From: Rostratula benghalensis
Lineage: Eukaryota > Chordata > Aves > Charadriiformes > Rostratulidae
NCBI GenBank assembly: GCA_013399305.1
Contig: VXAI01000246.1
Coordinates: forward strand, 818,877-882,876
Direction: 5' to 3'
DNA: 64,000 nucleotides
This document shows positions 23,201-36,700 of the stretch, piece after piece (positions within the stretch are counted from its first letter, which is position 1; each line of letters begins with the position of its first letter). The translations under genes were made by a program, and so were the position numbers. The notes beneath the pieces were generated by a model. It was not told where the DNA came from and searched no databases. It worked only from the letters and a program-made list of their open reading frames with translations.

Positions 23201-25100
23201 CCACCAGCAACGTCACCGGGACCTGGCAAGGAAGAGACAGGGTCAGAGCTGTCTCAGCAGGAGGGGACAGTCCTGTGTCACTGCTGTGGTCACAGCAGCA
23301 CGTGCCTCTTCAGTCTACCTCATGCACGGCTGAGGAGGAGGTGGCCAAAACAGTATCAGGACAAATTATGTAAAAGAGAGTTTTCCTGTTGAGGATTTGT
23401 TTTTCCAAGGAACCTTTCTCCTAGGAAATCCTACAGCCTTTTTTCCAGACACCATAGAAATCCCTGTTGTTCAGTGCTCCGCTCTTGGTCCCGGTGGCGG
23501 CAGGACCTGCTTTCAGGTAGAAATAAATGCCTGAAAACACCCAAAAGCTCTGAAAACTGCCACCCAGGTCATCCCAACAGGCTCTCAACCCTGAAATCAT
23601 TTAAAATAGAAATAACCCTCGGCCCCGCGCTTGCCTGGACATCAGGGAGCCACAGTCGGGCCCCTCCAGCTGCAGCCGGAGGCAGCTGAAGCAGTGCAGG
23701 GGGGGACCTGGGAGGATGCTGAGCCCCAGGATGTCCCCATCTGCTGCCTCCCGAGGGGCTCCACCACGACAGGGCCCCAGGGCAGGGGTGCTGGGGAGTG
23801 GGAGCCCCCAGGGAGCCACGTTGGTGTGGCAACTGACCGGCAGCAGGCAGAGCCAGCAGGAGTCAGGGTGGTTACGGTGACGCTGGGACCACGCGTTTAA
23901 TGAAGATGTGACCCACCCCCGGCAGCAACACCCGTTACCAGAGGACCCAAACCCACCAAGCTCTGACTCAGGGCAGCAAGAGAGACCCTCAATGGCAGCT
24001 CTTGCTGTGGATGGGTGAAGAAGTGTAAAAAAACCACCCATTTCCAGACACACCGGTGCAACAGGCGCTCAGGACCCGGCGGTTGGGGCAGATGGTTCAT
24101 GTGGAGCAAACAGGTGGAAGCGCTCTGGATCCTAAGGAGCCACCAGGCTGCCAGCACCCAGGTGTTCCTGGTTAACTCCCAATTCACAGTCACATCCCTC
24201 CCACACCTCCATCTCCCTCCAAACCCCCAGCAGGGCACCTCTGACCTCCCAACACCAGGGCAGCCACCAACCCAGGCCAGGTCTGGAGACCCTCACCCTG
24301 GCTGTGAGGGGGGCTGAGGAATGAACACCCACCAGACAAGGCTCATCCCCTCGGAGAGAGCACCCCCCACCCAGGGCAGGGACAGAAGGGAGCCCAGGGC
24401 ACCGACTCACCCTGCCCGTCCGCTGCCCGCAGCCGCTGTGGGGGCCTGTGACAGCGATGGCGGCTGCACCCGAGTGCCACCAACCAGCCCCACCCCAGCA
24501 CCAGCTGCGCACACCATCACCCAGGGGACAGGATTGTCACCTGCTGCTCCATGGCACCTGGAGACCCAGCTGGCCCTGCGCAGCAACACTGAGAAAAGTG
24601 GGGGGGGGGGTGTGTGGTTGAGGCTGGAGCTGTCACCAAAGCCAACTCCGTGCCTCAACGAAACCCACCCGAGGGGCCGGAGGGGACAGGACTGTCACTG
24701 CAGCAGGGACAGGAGGAGGTGCCCACACAGCACAGCCCTCAGTCAGGCTGTTATTAACACCCTGAAGAAATCCCCGTGGCCAAAGCTCCGCAGGGAGCCC
24801 GAGCCCAGGCAGAAGCAGCAACACAAATACATTTGTTTTGCAAAGGAGTCGAAAGGCAACCACACGCTTAGGGTGGGACACAGCACGTCCCTCCCCAGCA
24901 CCCAACAAATCACCTGTCACCTTTTGGTGACAGTCAGTCCATCCTCATCACAGAAATATCCATCAGAACGGGGATTCAGAGAGAAGCCATTGTTTCTGAC
25001 AATTCAAACTACATAGAAAGCATTTTTAAAATATCATCATTAAACCTCTTCCAGCATACGAAAGGAGATGAGTTTCTCAGCGCTTCCTAAATTAAAACCA
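23201..25100. other. Intergenic between mucin-LU gene and SF3A3 3' end
   Basis: About 1.9 kb holding the 5' flank of the LU gene and the downstream flank of SF3A3. No coding exon is supported. A noncoding first exon and promoter for the LU gene are expected here, but no TATA box or CpG island marks them. Confidence 0.55.
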
Positions 25101-25101
25101 G

Positions 25102-25107
25102 TTTATT
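25102..25107 (-). promoter_or_regulatory. SF3A3 poly(A) signal AATAAA
   Basis: TTTATT on the plus strand reads AATAAA on the minus strand, about 195 bases after the SF3A3 stop codon at 25301. This gives a short 3' untranslated region. Confidence 0.7.
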
Positions 25108-25300
25108 TATCAAGATGGCTTTTTTTTTTTTTAATATAAAATAACATCACAAGTCTGCTTTTCACAAAGGGCCTACTAGAAAGTGAATTCTATAGAGTAT
25201 CCTTGAAATCTATATTCATGCACGTAGGAAATCCAGAAACTGAAGCAGCTGACACATCTCCACTTGCTTTTCAGACGTGAAATCCTTCACTTGGGAAAAG

Positions 25301-28300
25301 CTACAGCAGCCCTTGACGTTTCAGGTCTTCGTAGGTCTTTTTGTTCACCACGTTCCCACTGGAATCCTCGTATTCCTCCTAGAATGGAAGGGAGGGTTTA
25401 GAGACAGCCTGGCAACGGCTCCTTTGGCTTCTGACAAAACAGAGACGCCGTTGGTACTGGAAAGCAGCGCCTCGGAAGATTCTAAACACAACAGGCTGAG
25501 TCTGTCCTGCCAGAACTACAGCACAAGAGGTTGCTTTTCATCCAGCACCACTAACAGGAGCTGTGCCACCCAGCAGCGTGGGTTCTGCTCATCCCACACA
25601 CCCCCCCAGCACACAGGGCACTCAGGAATTCTTCTGACAGAGCCAGGCAGCTCATGCAGGAAAAACGGGGGGCTCCCTGTACAGGGGACCAGCAGCACCC
25701 AAAGGCTTCTGTGACATCTCACCTCTGTATCAGGCTGCCACCTCTCTGATGCCTTCTGCTGTTTCAGCTTTGCCCACACTGCAAATACAAAATCATAGAG
25801 GATCTGATGCCCTTTCCTTTCAGACACTGGTTTTTAATCTTGTAAAACATACACATGAACTAGAACCTGTATCTGTTAACCTAAATGGGGCAGATTCAGC
25901 CTCTGCACGAGGCAACCTCCTCAAAACACCAGCACAGATGAAGCCCCATTAAATTATCATCGCTCTAAGTCCTAAGTACTGCAGGCTTTTCAAAACCTGC
26001 CCGTGGGCTCTACCATCCCTGAAGGTTTTTCTGGCTTCCCCACGAAGATGTTGACGAGCATCAATTAATAAGAGTTACATGGGCTGATGTAGCCATGCCC
26101 TGCCTAAAGAACTGCTGCTGGCCCATGGCACTTGGCTGAGATTTCACCCACGAAGCATCACAGAGAAACAGCTGGTAAGAGAGGAAGACTTCACTGGCTT
26201 CACTTGTGTCTCAGTGAGCATCTGCTCCTGCAGAAATCCAAGAGGGAAAAAGCCACCCTCTCCTTTTCAGAGCCCAGAGGGATGGTCCAAAGAAGGATCG
26301 TGCCCCACACGCCGCGTTTCTTACCCTCTTTCCCAAAACTAGTCTCGGGTCATAGGGTAGGACAGATTTTGGGCAAGAGCTAAAAAATGAGCATCCTTGT
26401 CCCCTGTCACTCACGTGAGACTGCATCCTCGATCTGTGTGACGTTGGCAAAGTGTGCTGTGTTGGGAATGCCCAGGCACCTCATCCCATGAGCGTGTCGC
26501 CACTCCTGGGGGAAGCAGCAAGAGGTCAGTGCATGAGGGGGAATGCCCTTCATCCACAACACCAAAGACTAAAGACACATTCAAAACATTATCAATATAC
26601 AAACCTACCAGTCCTAAAATCTCTCTATAATTTCCCCCCCCGTCCCCCTGTATTTTAGGCACCTCAGTGGTTTCCCATTTACTGCCACCTGAAGGTAGTA
26701 CTGCTGGTTTTGTAGCAAAAAAGGTACTTACTGCAAAGTGACGCTGAAAAGCTTTGGGCCCTCGGTAGGTGTAGTTACCACAAATCTCACAATTGTAGTT
26801 GATGTTTAAACCATGTAATTTATACAACCAGTATGGGATGGGCTGGGGAGCAAAGAGAATCAACAGTTAGGCCAAAAGGCAAGGCAAGCTCCAACAGGAG
26901 AGGAGAGTGGAGTCAGTGACACCTCCCTCTCTTCCAGACCTGACAATCTCCTAACCTTGCCATCCCAACCAAGAGGCAGATTTTTAGGATTGTAAATGAT
27001 TTCATTTTCTTCATCTTCACTCTCACTCTCGCTGATCTGCTCCTCCTCCTCCTCCTCCCGCTCCTCCCCTGTCCGCGCCTGCTTCCGCTGCACGTTCTCG
27101 TGAGTGAGGTGTCTCTGCTCCTGCAGTGAGAGAGGGGATTGTTCACACACCACCACAAAACAAGGGCAAACTGTGAAACACTGCCTCAGTGTACAGAGGG
27201 AGGGGAACAGAAGACCACCACGAAACAGAGAACTCTCACTTTATTTAACCCAACAATTTACGTTTTCAGTAACTTTTCCTTGCAGCAAGGACTTAAGGCA
27301 AACATCAAGGCACAAGAAATAAGTGATCACAACACCCTGTGGCTTAGCCATAAAATAGAAATTACCTGCATGGATGTGCTGCCTCAGAGAAGAGAAGAAG
27401 GGGGGGAAAAAACCCAAACTAAAGGACAAGATGGGCTTTCCCAAGGGAATGTGGAGCCTCTGTATCTGGGTCTGTTCCCAGGAGCCTCCCAAATAAATAG
27501 CTAATAGAAATATAAATGTAATTCATTGTATTCCACTTTCTGACAGAAAAAGCTGTCTGCTAACATGCACTTTTAAAACAGTACAGCTCTGGACATGAAA
27601 GTTAACTCTCCTGAGCGTGCTGTCAATGAAAGCACTGGGTAAAGATGTGGGTGACCTTCCAGGCACGATTTGACAGCTCTGAAATAAAAAGCTCAAAGAC
27701 AAAATGCAATCCTTACCCCAAGAACTTCTACATACTCATAAATCTGAGCTTCCAGGAATGCAAGATCTTTATTTCTCTCGGTGTCTCTGGAAATAGATAC
27801 AGAAACTTTATGAAGTCTCTTCCAGAACTGCAAACATCTCACATACACTGAACTTCTAAAGCCACACTTGTACACAGCAAGGAAACAGACACAAGCTTCA
27901 AGTGGCTCATGTACACAGAACTGCACACAAACCATTCAGCTCCAGTATCTGCCACCTGGGTCAGGGTTATTTCATCCCACAGGAACAGCTTCTAGCCCTC
28001 CAAGAATCTCTCTCTCAACTACACAGGAGTGATGTCTACAGAATACTCCTCATCCAAGTGAGGAGAACACCCAGAGTGACCTTTAGGAACTCACCTCTTG
28101 CTTCCTTTTGTCTTTGGATTCTTAGCAAACAAGGAAGGATCAAGGGCTTCCAGGGACTTGCCTTTAGTGCTGAAAAGTCTCTGAGCACGCTCTTCCAGAG
28201 TCCTGTGAAGATGCAGGAGGAGACAAAGCCAAACTATGGTTGTGCATTTCCTGAGAACTATTTGAATTCATGCAACAAATTCTAAATGTAGATTTTTAGA

Positions 28301-31300
28301 GATCATGAGACTTCCTATTCTCTTTATCTTCATTCCTTAAACCAAATTCTTCCATACAAGAGACTTCAGTGCAGGACACTTTTCAGATCTGCATCTCCCC
28401 CGATTGGTTTGTCTTTCATTCAAATAGTTCTTTTACAACAGAGAGGACAAAACAAGTATCCCATAAAGACAGGAAGACCTCAAAAACTGAAAAGGAACCA
28501 TAAAAAGACTGTACTTACCCGCCACATTTTAGTCCCAAAGCCAGTAAAGCCGATTTTAATCTGTCCAGTCCCAGGGAGGCCAATTCCTGTTCAATTAAAG
28601 GCAATCACAATAAGAAAGAAGCTGTTAGACAAATAAAATGGACATACAACCATATTGTGACTCATTAGAGACAAAAAAAAAAAAACAACACAAAAACCCA
28701 AAATAAGAAACAGCATTCAATGAAGGACTGCCAAGGGTGCACCACTTCTCACTGGAAAATGAGGAATGTGACAGATTTAACCAGACCTTTCAAGTTACAT
28801 CCCCCTCATGGGAGAAATTAAGTCCAAGTATAGTTAAAGTTTTATTCTGAGAGCACAGAGCCAGAGGTGAAGGCACAGCAAGTAAAATTATGAAAAGGAT
28901 GAAAATAACTAAGCTTCCACCTGCTCAAAACTTCCTGCTATGTGCAGAGCACTGAAAACATACCTCCCAAGAGGAAAACGCCGAGAGATCCAGGTGGGCT
29001 CCAGCATGAGTGAGCGCACTGCTGGTCTCTTTCTGCCAAGACAAAAACCACAACATCTGTGTGACATCCTACAGCACTTCATGCAATGGAACAGTCTGAC
29101 CTCTAGAACAGCAGTTCATTTCCCAGAGAAAAATTCCCTCACTGGGCTGAGCAACACAACAACAGAAAAGACACAAAATTTGTTTCAAACCCGTTACATG
29201 GGTTTTCAAATTCAAGTGAGAATTAAACTGCATTTTTGTGATACAAACCACACACCTTGCCATCAAGGCTTAACCTCAGGGATGGCTTTACACAAACAAT
29301 TCCCCACAAAGCTGGCACAAATACAGAAGCATTCACATGGGCCTAACAACTGCTCACCGGCCAGCCAGGGAAGGTTCCATTCTCCCACTTCTTCTCAAAC
29401 TCAGTCTGAATCTTCCCAAAAAGCTCATTCTGGTCCAGTAACGGTTTCACTCGATCTGTGTAATCCTGTAGGTACTCAAGAAGCATTTCAAGGTACCTGG
29501 CAGAGCAATCACAAGCACAGGTAATTCAGTATCAACCTTTAACACGTTTCTCTAACCACATCTTTGGAAGGTTAATTACCCTCCAGTACTCCACAGGGAA
29601 TTAATTCATCAAGATCACGACAGTTTTCAACACGGGATTTCTCGATGCAGCAGTTACAAGGACAAAGTAAGGTCCTTCCACAGAGCAGGATGTGGCTTTC
29701 CCAGGGCTCAGACACACAACTGAGTTGCTATAGCTCAGTAACTCAATTTACATGAGTTGAGTTTAACTGGTAATGATATTCTTAGCAGCTGCACACTTAG
29801 GAAGCCAATTGCTTCTCCTCGACTGTCATAACAGCAGCAGGGAGGCAAAAAGGCTTACCTCTTATATTCAGCATTTTTTCTCTCCTTGGGAACATCGAAG
29901 AGTTGGTCAAACGTGGATAAGTAGGTGATATAATCCAATTTCTAAGGATGAAAAAGTGTTTGAGTCAGACTTTAGACATCCACAGCCAACTTAACATCCA
30001 GTTTCCAGTTACCAGGCCAGAAGAAAAGCACTAGGTTCATGCCATTATTCCAGACTGCAGAGGCCTCTGTGCACTAACACACTGCCTTAGGCACTGATCA
30101 GTGCTTGGCAGCAGAAAACAGAGGCTTTTTCACAAGGCCATTGTTACATTAACAATACAGGAACCTCAACTGAAGAGAACAGAAGCAGAAAGTCAGGGAG
30201 CAGCATTCAGAATTCAGATGCTCTCAGGCCCCACGTTCAACAAAGGGACTTCAAAATAGCTACTTGGAAATAAATTTATGTAAGGAAAAAACTAATCATC
30301 AAATAACCATGAACCAACCAAAGGAAAACCCCTTGGCTTTAAGCACAGAAGTTGCCCAGGCAGGTGCAGCCACTTACCTCTGATGACTTCAGATTAATGT
30401 ACTTGAGATAACAATCGTGCAGATCCAAGTATCGTCCGTACCCTTCCTCATCTGTGAACTCCACCAGATCTGCAGGAAAGATCATTGAAGATGTTTCACA
30501 TGAGCTTGATCTTCCCTATTTAAGATTCATATGCTTTAGAACTTGAAAAGGATTAACTGTGGACTAATTTATGCCTGAGGAAAACGTCAACATCCTCCAT
30601 CCCAGAGGAGGCCACAAAGATGCTCAGAGTGCTGGAGCCACTCTGCTGCAAGGACAGGCTGGGAGCTGGGGGAGTTCAGCCTGGGCAGCTCAGGAGAATT
30701 TAATTAGCACAAGAACACTTGTCAGAAGTCATTTAGTAAAAGGGAGGTGGAACACTGAAATGTCTCAGGTCAAGCAACTCACTAAATAACGCCTCTCAAG
30801 CAAGCAGCACCTAAACTGGCCTCGGAAAAACTACAAACTCACTTTGAGCTTCTTCACTGGGGTTGTCTCTGGCCTTCAACAGCTCCTCAAATTCCACAGA
30901 CATTGGAACACAGATCTTAAGAACAGACAGAGTTACAAAGAAATTACTACTTCAGGTAACGTTCCAGAACAATATAAAATCACAACAGGTTGCAAACAAT
31001 AAAACTGCTAATTGAGAAGGTACCCAAAGCATTTCTCCACCGTTATTTTGCACAGAGAAAAAGTCTGATTTTAGCCAGCATGAGATGGGCAGGAGCAAAC
31101 ACCAGCTCAGCAGAATGCTCCTGAGTTAACAGGCAGCAGGCAGAGAGCATGGTCAGAGAGAACATCCCACACCTTCTCCTATTCACACTGCTCTCAGAGC
31201 ACCCTGCCTCTGACCTACTGCCTCACCTTCAGCATTTTATTTTCTCCAGTGAGATTTTAGGATAATTAATAATTGTATATTAAGGTGATTAAACTTGAAA

Positions 31301-32281
31301 AAAAAAAAAAAGAAAAAAAAATCTTGCTTATTGCAGGGATGAGATCCAACAGAGCAGAAATCACCTTATGAAGCAGAAAACTACTTACCTCATTTGGGTG
31401 CTTCCGGTGAAATTCCTTAATTTGTTTCAGTCTGTTGTAGAATTCTGCAAATTCATTCGGCCCTGAAATGGCACTGAGCTCTTCTTTCCGTAAGCTACGA
31501 GTTCATGAAAAACAGAACAGCTTACAAGTGGAAGAGAAAACCCTGCAGTCTCCCCTTACAGACCTCCAAGGCAACTCTGGGCCTCCCCCCATGACTTAAA
31601 CCAAGAAAATAACAAAATGCATCGAAAGTGCAACCTGGGTCCTGCTCTGGAGGGCCGAGTCTCCAACACCTGACTCCTGGTACCAGCATCTCTCCTCATG
31701 GATTTACACCTGGCTCTGAGGAGCCCCAGGTTCTTCCCTGCCCTCGCAGCCAGCAGACCCTCTGTGCCTGCAGACAGGGTCTCTGCGCTCTGGGGTGCAC
31801 ACAAGCAGGGGGCTTGTGCAAGCACTTACCCGTCCTTGTCGTCGTACAGGTCCCTCAGGTTGCCGCTCACCTCCATGTACCTCTGCAAAACAAGAGCCGG
31901 CCGCGGCGGCCGTCACCCGAAGGGACCGGGCCCGCTCCCTCCCGGGCTCCCCGGCAGAGGCCTAGCCCGCCCCGGGGCTGCCGTCAGGGCCCACCCCGGT
32001 CCCACCGCCCGCTCCCGGCCCCGTCGAACTCACGTCCTGCATGGCCCGCGTCCGGTGGTCGGAGTTGATCTGGTCGCGGAGCTGCGGGGAGAGGAGCAGG
32101 GTGAGCGCGGGCCCGGCCCCGGCTACGGCGCCAGCCCCAACCTCGGCCCCGGCCGCTCCCTTTCCCCCCGCGGCCCCGCACGCACCGTGGACTTCTTGGT
32201 GAGCATCTCCTTCACCATCACGTCCATGAGCCGCTCCCGCTCCTCATGGTACCGCCGCTGCTGCTCCAGGATGGTCTCCAT
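25301..32281 (-). CDS. SF3A3: Splicing factor 3A subunit 3 (SF3a60), complete
   Basis: Subunit of SF3a, which joins the 17S U2 snRNP and helps it dock at the branch site in the nucleus (family knowledge). Coding exons: 32281-32186, 32081-32034, 31882-31830, 31494-31389, 30915-30843, 30469-30378, 29941-29859, 29496-29358, 29032-28964, 28586-28519, 28202-28095, 27786-27717, 27120-26956, 26842-26732, 26505-26415, 25778-25723, 25378-25301 (TAG). They join in phase to 1506 nt, 501 aa, the same length as human SF3A3. The start reads [14 protein letters not shown]. Residues 354-375 are a Glu/Ser-rich acidic run. A matrin-type C2H2 zinc finger uses C408, C411, H425 and H431, which mediates U2 contact in the yeast homologue Prp9. 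The protein is near-identical to the human sequence as I recall it, so it is under strong constraint. Confidence 0.98.
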
Positions 32282-32780
32282 CCCGCCCCGCCGCCGGCCG
32301 CCTCCGCCGCCCCACAGCCCTTCCGGTCCCGCCCGCGCCCCGCAGGAAGGCTCCGGCCTAACCCGCGCCCGGCGCGAAGGTTCCGGCGCCAAGGTTCCGG
32401 CCCGGGGGCGGAGCGGGGCTGGCCCAGCCCCGGTGCCGGCGGGAGGCGGCTCCGGCCCGGCGTCGCCTCTGCGGCCGGGATGCGCATCGGGGCGGTCCCC
32501 CGGGCAGGGAGCCCCGAGCGGTTCTGCAGCAGCCGCCCTCCCGGGGGCTCCCTCCCCAGCCCCTCCGGGCCAGCCCGCGGCTCGCCCCGCCGTTCGGTGG
32601 CGCGGAGAGCCCCGAGGTGCTCGCCTTTTTTGGATTTGGGATCGGGACCCACCCCGGCCTTTCTCCAGCCACAGTGCCCTTTCTCCAGCAAAGCGGAGAA
32701 GGCGAAGTCCGTGGCGGGGAGAGAGTTGTGGAGCCACCGCCATGGCTGCAGGCGGCGGCCGCGGGGCTGTGTCAGAGGCG
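31880..32780 (-). promoter_or_regulatory. SF3A3 CpG-island promoter
   Basis: CpG-rich block covering SF3A3 coding exons 1-2 and about 500 bases upstream of the start codon at 32281. Composition changes abruptly towards the minisatellite to the right. Transcription start not determinable by eye. Confidence 0.75.
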
Positions 32781-33040
32781 GGCAGCGGGGGAACGGCGCA
32801 GGGGAACGATGAGATCGTGGGCAGACCCACGAACCTGTTGCAAACACGGCCAGCACGGCTGCTCTGTTCACCACAGGTGGAAAAACACGACTGCACCCCA
32901 CTCTGAAACAGCCCCCTGGCATCTCCCGGGAACGGCACAGCCTTCGGGCGGGTGGGCGCACGCTGACATCCTGCTGACGGACAGACGACTGCTCCGGAAC
33001 GCACTCCTACCCTTCTGTCTGCAAGCACAGAGCGTGCAGG

Positions 33041-33780
33041 CAGCACCCCATCCCGCAGAACAACACCCATTCCGCAGCACAACACCCATCCCGCAGCACA
33101 ACACCCCATCCCGCAGCACAACACCCATCCCGCAGCACAACACACATCCCACAGTACCCATCCCGCAGCACAACACCCCATCCTGCAGCACAACACCCAT
33201 CCCACAGCACAACACCCATCCCGCAGCACAACACACATCCCGCAGCACAACACACATCCCGCAGTACCCATCCCGCAGCACAACACCCATCCTGCAGCAC
33301 AACACCCATCCCACAGCACAGCACCCATCCTGCAGCACAGCACCCATCCCGCAGCACAACACCCATCCCGCAGAACAACACCCCATCCCGCAACACAACA
33401 CCCATCCCACAGCACAACACCCATCCCGCAGCACAACACCCATCCCACAGCACAACACCCGTCCCTCAGCACAACACCCATCCCGCAGCACAACACACAT
33501 CCCGCAGTACCCATCCCGCAGCACAACACCCCATCCTGCAGCACAACACCCATCCCGCAGCACAACACCCATCCCGCAGCACAACACACATCCTGCAGCA
33601 CAACGCTCATCCCGCAGCACAACACCCATCCCGCAGCACAACACCCATCCTGCAGCACAACACCCATCCCGCAGCACAGCACCCCATCCCGCAGCACAGC
33701 ACCCATCCTGCAGCACAGCACCCATCCTGCAGCACCCATCCCACAGCACAGCACCCATCCTGCAGCACAGCACCCCGCAG
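33041..33780. repeat. 19-bp minisatellite, about 39 copies
   Basis: Unit CCCATCCCGCAGCACAACA with variants at the CCG/CTG/CAC position and an occasional CAGCAC for CAACAC. Shortened units reading CACATCCC(G/A)CAGTA occur near 33143, 33253 and 33495, each followed by similar variants, so a longer block has been re-duplicated. Because 19 is not a multiple of 3 and the unit lacks stop codons in most frames, long open frames run through it on both strands. These are not genes. It starts about 760 bp upstream of the SF3A3 start codon. Confidence 0.97.
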
Positions 33781-33789
33781 TGTCCCCCA

Positions 33790-36700
33790 GCTGGACACCC
33801 ACCCACTGCCCGCCCCATCCCCACGCTCATCCTCTCTGCAGCGTTGCTGAGAGCATGCAGCAAGGGCAGAGAAACCAGGGAGAAGAACTTAGACCATCGT
33901 GGCTTTAATTACCCCTATCAAAATCACTGTAAGCATGCTTAAATAAACATCCACCCAGCATGTCCCCATCTGGAAGGGAAGGCAGCCCGCAGGCAGCACC
34001 GTGGCCTTGGGCTGGCTGCCCCTGCCCTTTGGGGGCCCTTTGCTCCCCGGGGGTTGCCCGGGGGGGCTGGGTGGGCAGCAGGAGTGTCCACAGGGTGCTG
34101 AGAGCCAAGGCAGAGGTGGGAAGTGACTGCCTCCACCTTGTCTTCCTGGGGAGACTGTGGAGCCCCAGGAAGCAGGGGAGGAGGGGTCCTGCAGGCAGGG
34201 ACCCTTAGCCCAGCCACAGCTGGAATTTGTGGCCCTTGGCTTGTAGAATCTCCTCCTGCAGCTGGGCTGGGGGTGAGGGCTGAGCGCAGGGCGGGCAAGG
34301 CATGCCCAGCCTTGTCACCAACGGGTGCCCCTCGCTCATCACAGTCCCCCCCGCCCCGGGGAAGAGATCCCAGCCACACGGCCAAGCAGCGTGTCCCCTC
34401 CTGGGTACAAGCCCCTGGGGAGGGGGAAAACCCCCCCTCCTGTCCCAGGCAGGGGGTGCCAGGGGCTGAGAGGCCGCACAGCGTTACGTGGCCATGACTC
34501 AGAGTCCAAATGGGAACAGGCCTGAAAGAAATCAAGGTGTAGGGTCTGGTAGGCTGCCCCTGCTCTGCTCCCACGGGTTGGAGCTGGTGCCTGTGGCACT
34601 GGGGAAGTGCAGACGTTGGTTGCCTTGACAGGCTTTCGCAAGATGACTGTGCCTGGGTGTCACACCATCCTGGTGGCAGTCCTCCCCCTCGGATTTTAAT
34701 TGCCTCCTTCAGATCCGCCCTAAACGGCGAGGAGAGATCACGCCAGTGCTTTGCCCCTACTTTGCCAAATGCAAAGCTATAATTAAATTTTAACTCACAA
34801 ATAAATTATTCATCTTTTTTTTTTTTTTTTTTTTTTTTTTTCTACCATGCATGATAAATTACTTCAAGCCAAAACCAACAACAACAAAAAAATTGAGCTT
34901 AATTATGGCAGACAAACACGATCCTGCCCTGGGAACAGCTAATTCACTGAGGAGAGAGTGATACTGAAGGTAAGAATATTGTCTTCAATTACTCTCTTGC
35001 ACTACAGGCTGCCCCAAAGTACGTCATTTCTTCCTCATGAATGCCTGTCTAAAAATAAAAATGGAGATAAGATTCTGAACTTAGTGTTCTGTGTTCTTCC
35101 ATTTCCCCTTGCATGAAACTTCATCCCTGGAAAGGGAAGGAGTTGAAATCTAGCAATGTCCACGTGGCCCCTTTATTTCGGGCTGCTGGCATTGGGGAGG
35201 GTTGAGGTGGGACAAGACCAGCCCCTACATGTCCTCCCTTCTCCTTGCCCCAGGAATGGCAGCACACCAGGAGGAGGTTTGCTCTGGGGAGGTGGTTGCT
35301 CCATGAGGTTCTGGTCTGTCCCACAGCAGCCCCTGCAGCCCCTCGGTGCCATGTGCTGCCACGGCTGCCTTTGTTCCCAGGGGCCATGGGACAGCCCAGG
35401 GAGGGACACAGCACAGTTTTCCTGCATGGAAAGGTGGGATGATGGGAGCAAACCTATTTGAGCTGAGCTACGCTCCTTCTCCATGCCTCCTTCCACACCT
35501 CCCCGGGGCACTTCACTCCCCTGGCAGGGTGGGGACAAAGGGACATCACAAAAGAGGTGTGGGAGTATTCACAGGATGCCTGCAGCGTTCAGCCTGGCTA
35601 AACCCCCATCCCTGTGTCCTAATGGTAGAGACAAAGGAGAGCTATTCAACCCTTTAATATCAGCCCTGGGACCTGCCTGTTACCACCGTGGGGCCAAGCC
35701 CAAGCCTCCAGCTTCTCCCAGCAGCAGTGTAGCATCCTGAGCGGTCACCTGGAGGGACGCAAGAGCAGCCAGGGCCGTGCTACGTCTGGGAGCTCAGACA
35801 AGACATTAGGGGCACAGCAACCTGACACTCTGCCTGAACCTTTGTGCAGCCACAGCTGGAAAAGCAGCAAACCCCAACAGGCAGCCGGGAGCTGGAATTA
35901 GCCCTTCCCTCTTGCCCGGCCGCAGGCAGGAGCAGGCAGAGCTGGCTCCCAGCCTCCAGCTCCCGTCGGCTCTGGGGCACGGGCAGACATCGCTGCTGCC
36001 TGGACTGTACCCCGTACACCAGCTCTCCTCTGGGGAAACGCTGGCTGGAAAGAGAACAAACCGCTGCCAGTGGCAAGCCCGAGCCACAATCAGCCATGTC
36101 CGTCCCCTGGGGAGGGAGCACATGGCCAGCACGTGCCCAGCAGGGCCACCGCTGCACGGCCTGCAGTTACGGCTGGTGCCCTGGGCCATGACACAAGGCT
36201 CTGTTCTTGTAGCCATCCCTATCCCTGCCTGAGCCCTGTGGCTGCACCAGCCAGCCCACGGCAGGACCCTGCTCACACTCTGGTGCTTGCCCAGGCCCCT
36301 TTCAGGACACCTCACCTGGGCTGGCAGCAGCTCGGACCTGGCTCTGCCCATCAGATGCAGCCCCCGGTCCCGTGTGAGCTCCCATCAGGATCAGGCACTG
36401 GTGGGCAGTGCTGGGAAGTGCAGCTCAGGCATGTTTGGTTAATGCTGGGGGCTCTTTCTGCACCCCCAGTGCCTTTCCCTGCTCCCACCTCCCTCCGCAC
36501 CCTCCCCCCAGCACAGTTGGCCTGTGCTTAATAATATTTTCATGAGTGTTTTAGATCCGTGCTCGGGGAGTCTCGGGGGGATGTTTGTGCATGACATCAC
36601 CCTCCCCCTCCCGTAAATCAGGCACTGGGCCATGCACAGCCATGACCCATTCATGACAGGGATAAAATCCAGATGTTCCAGTGCTCCATGCAGCTGGGTC

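Noticed and set aside
31698..32906. 402-codon plus-strand frame over the SF3A3 promoter
   Set aside because: Antisense shadow of the CpG island and SF3A3 exons 1-3; low-complexity Pro/Arg/Ala translation.
32123..33942. Long open frames on both strands (over 400 and 550 codons) through the SF3A3 CpG island and minisatellite
   Set aside because: They exist because the 19-bp unit lacks stops in most frames. The translation cycles through CCGMGVVL-like or HPSRSTTPIPQ-like strings, with no family similarity. The only real coding part is SF3A3 exon 1.
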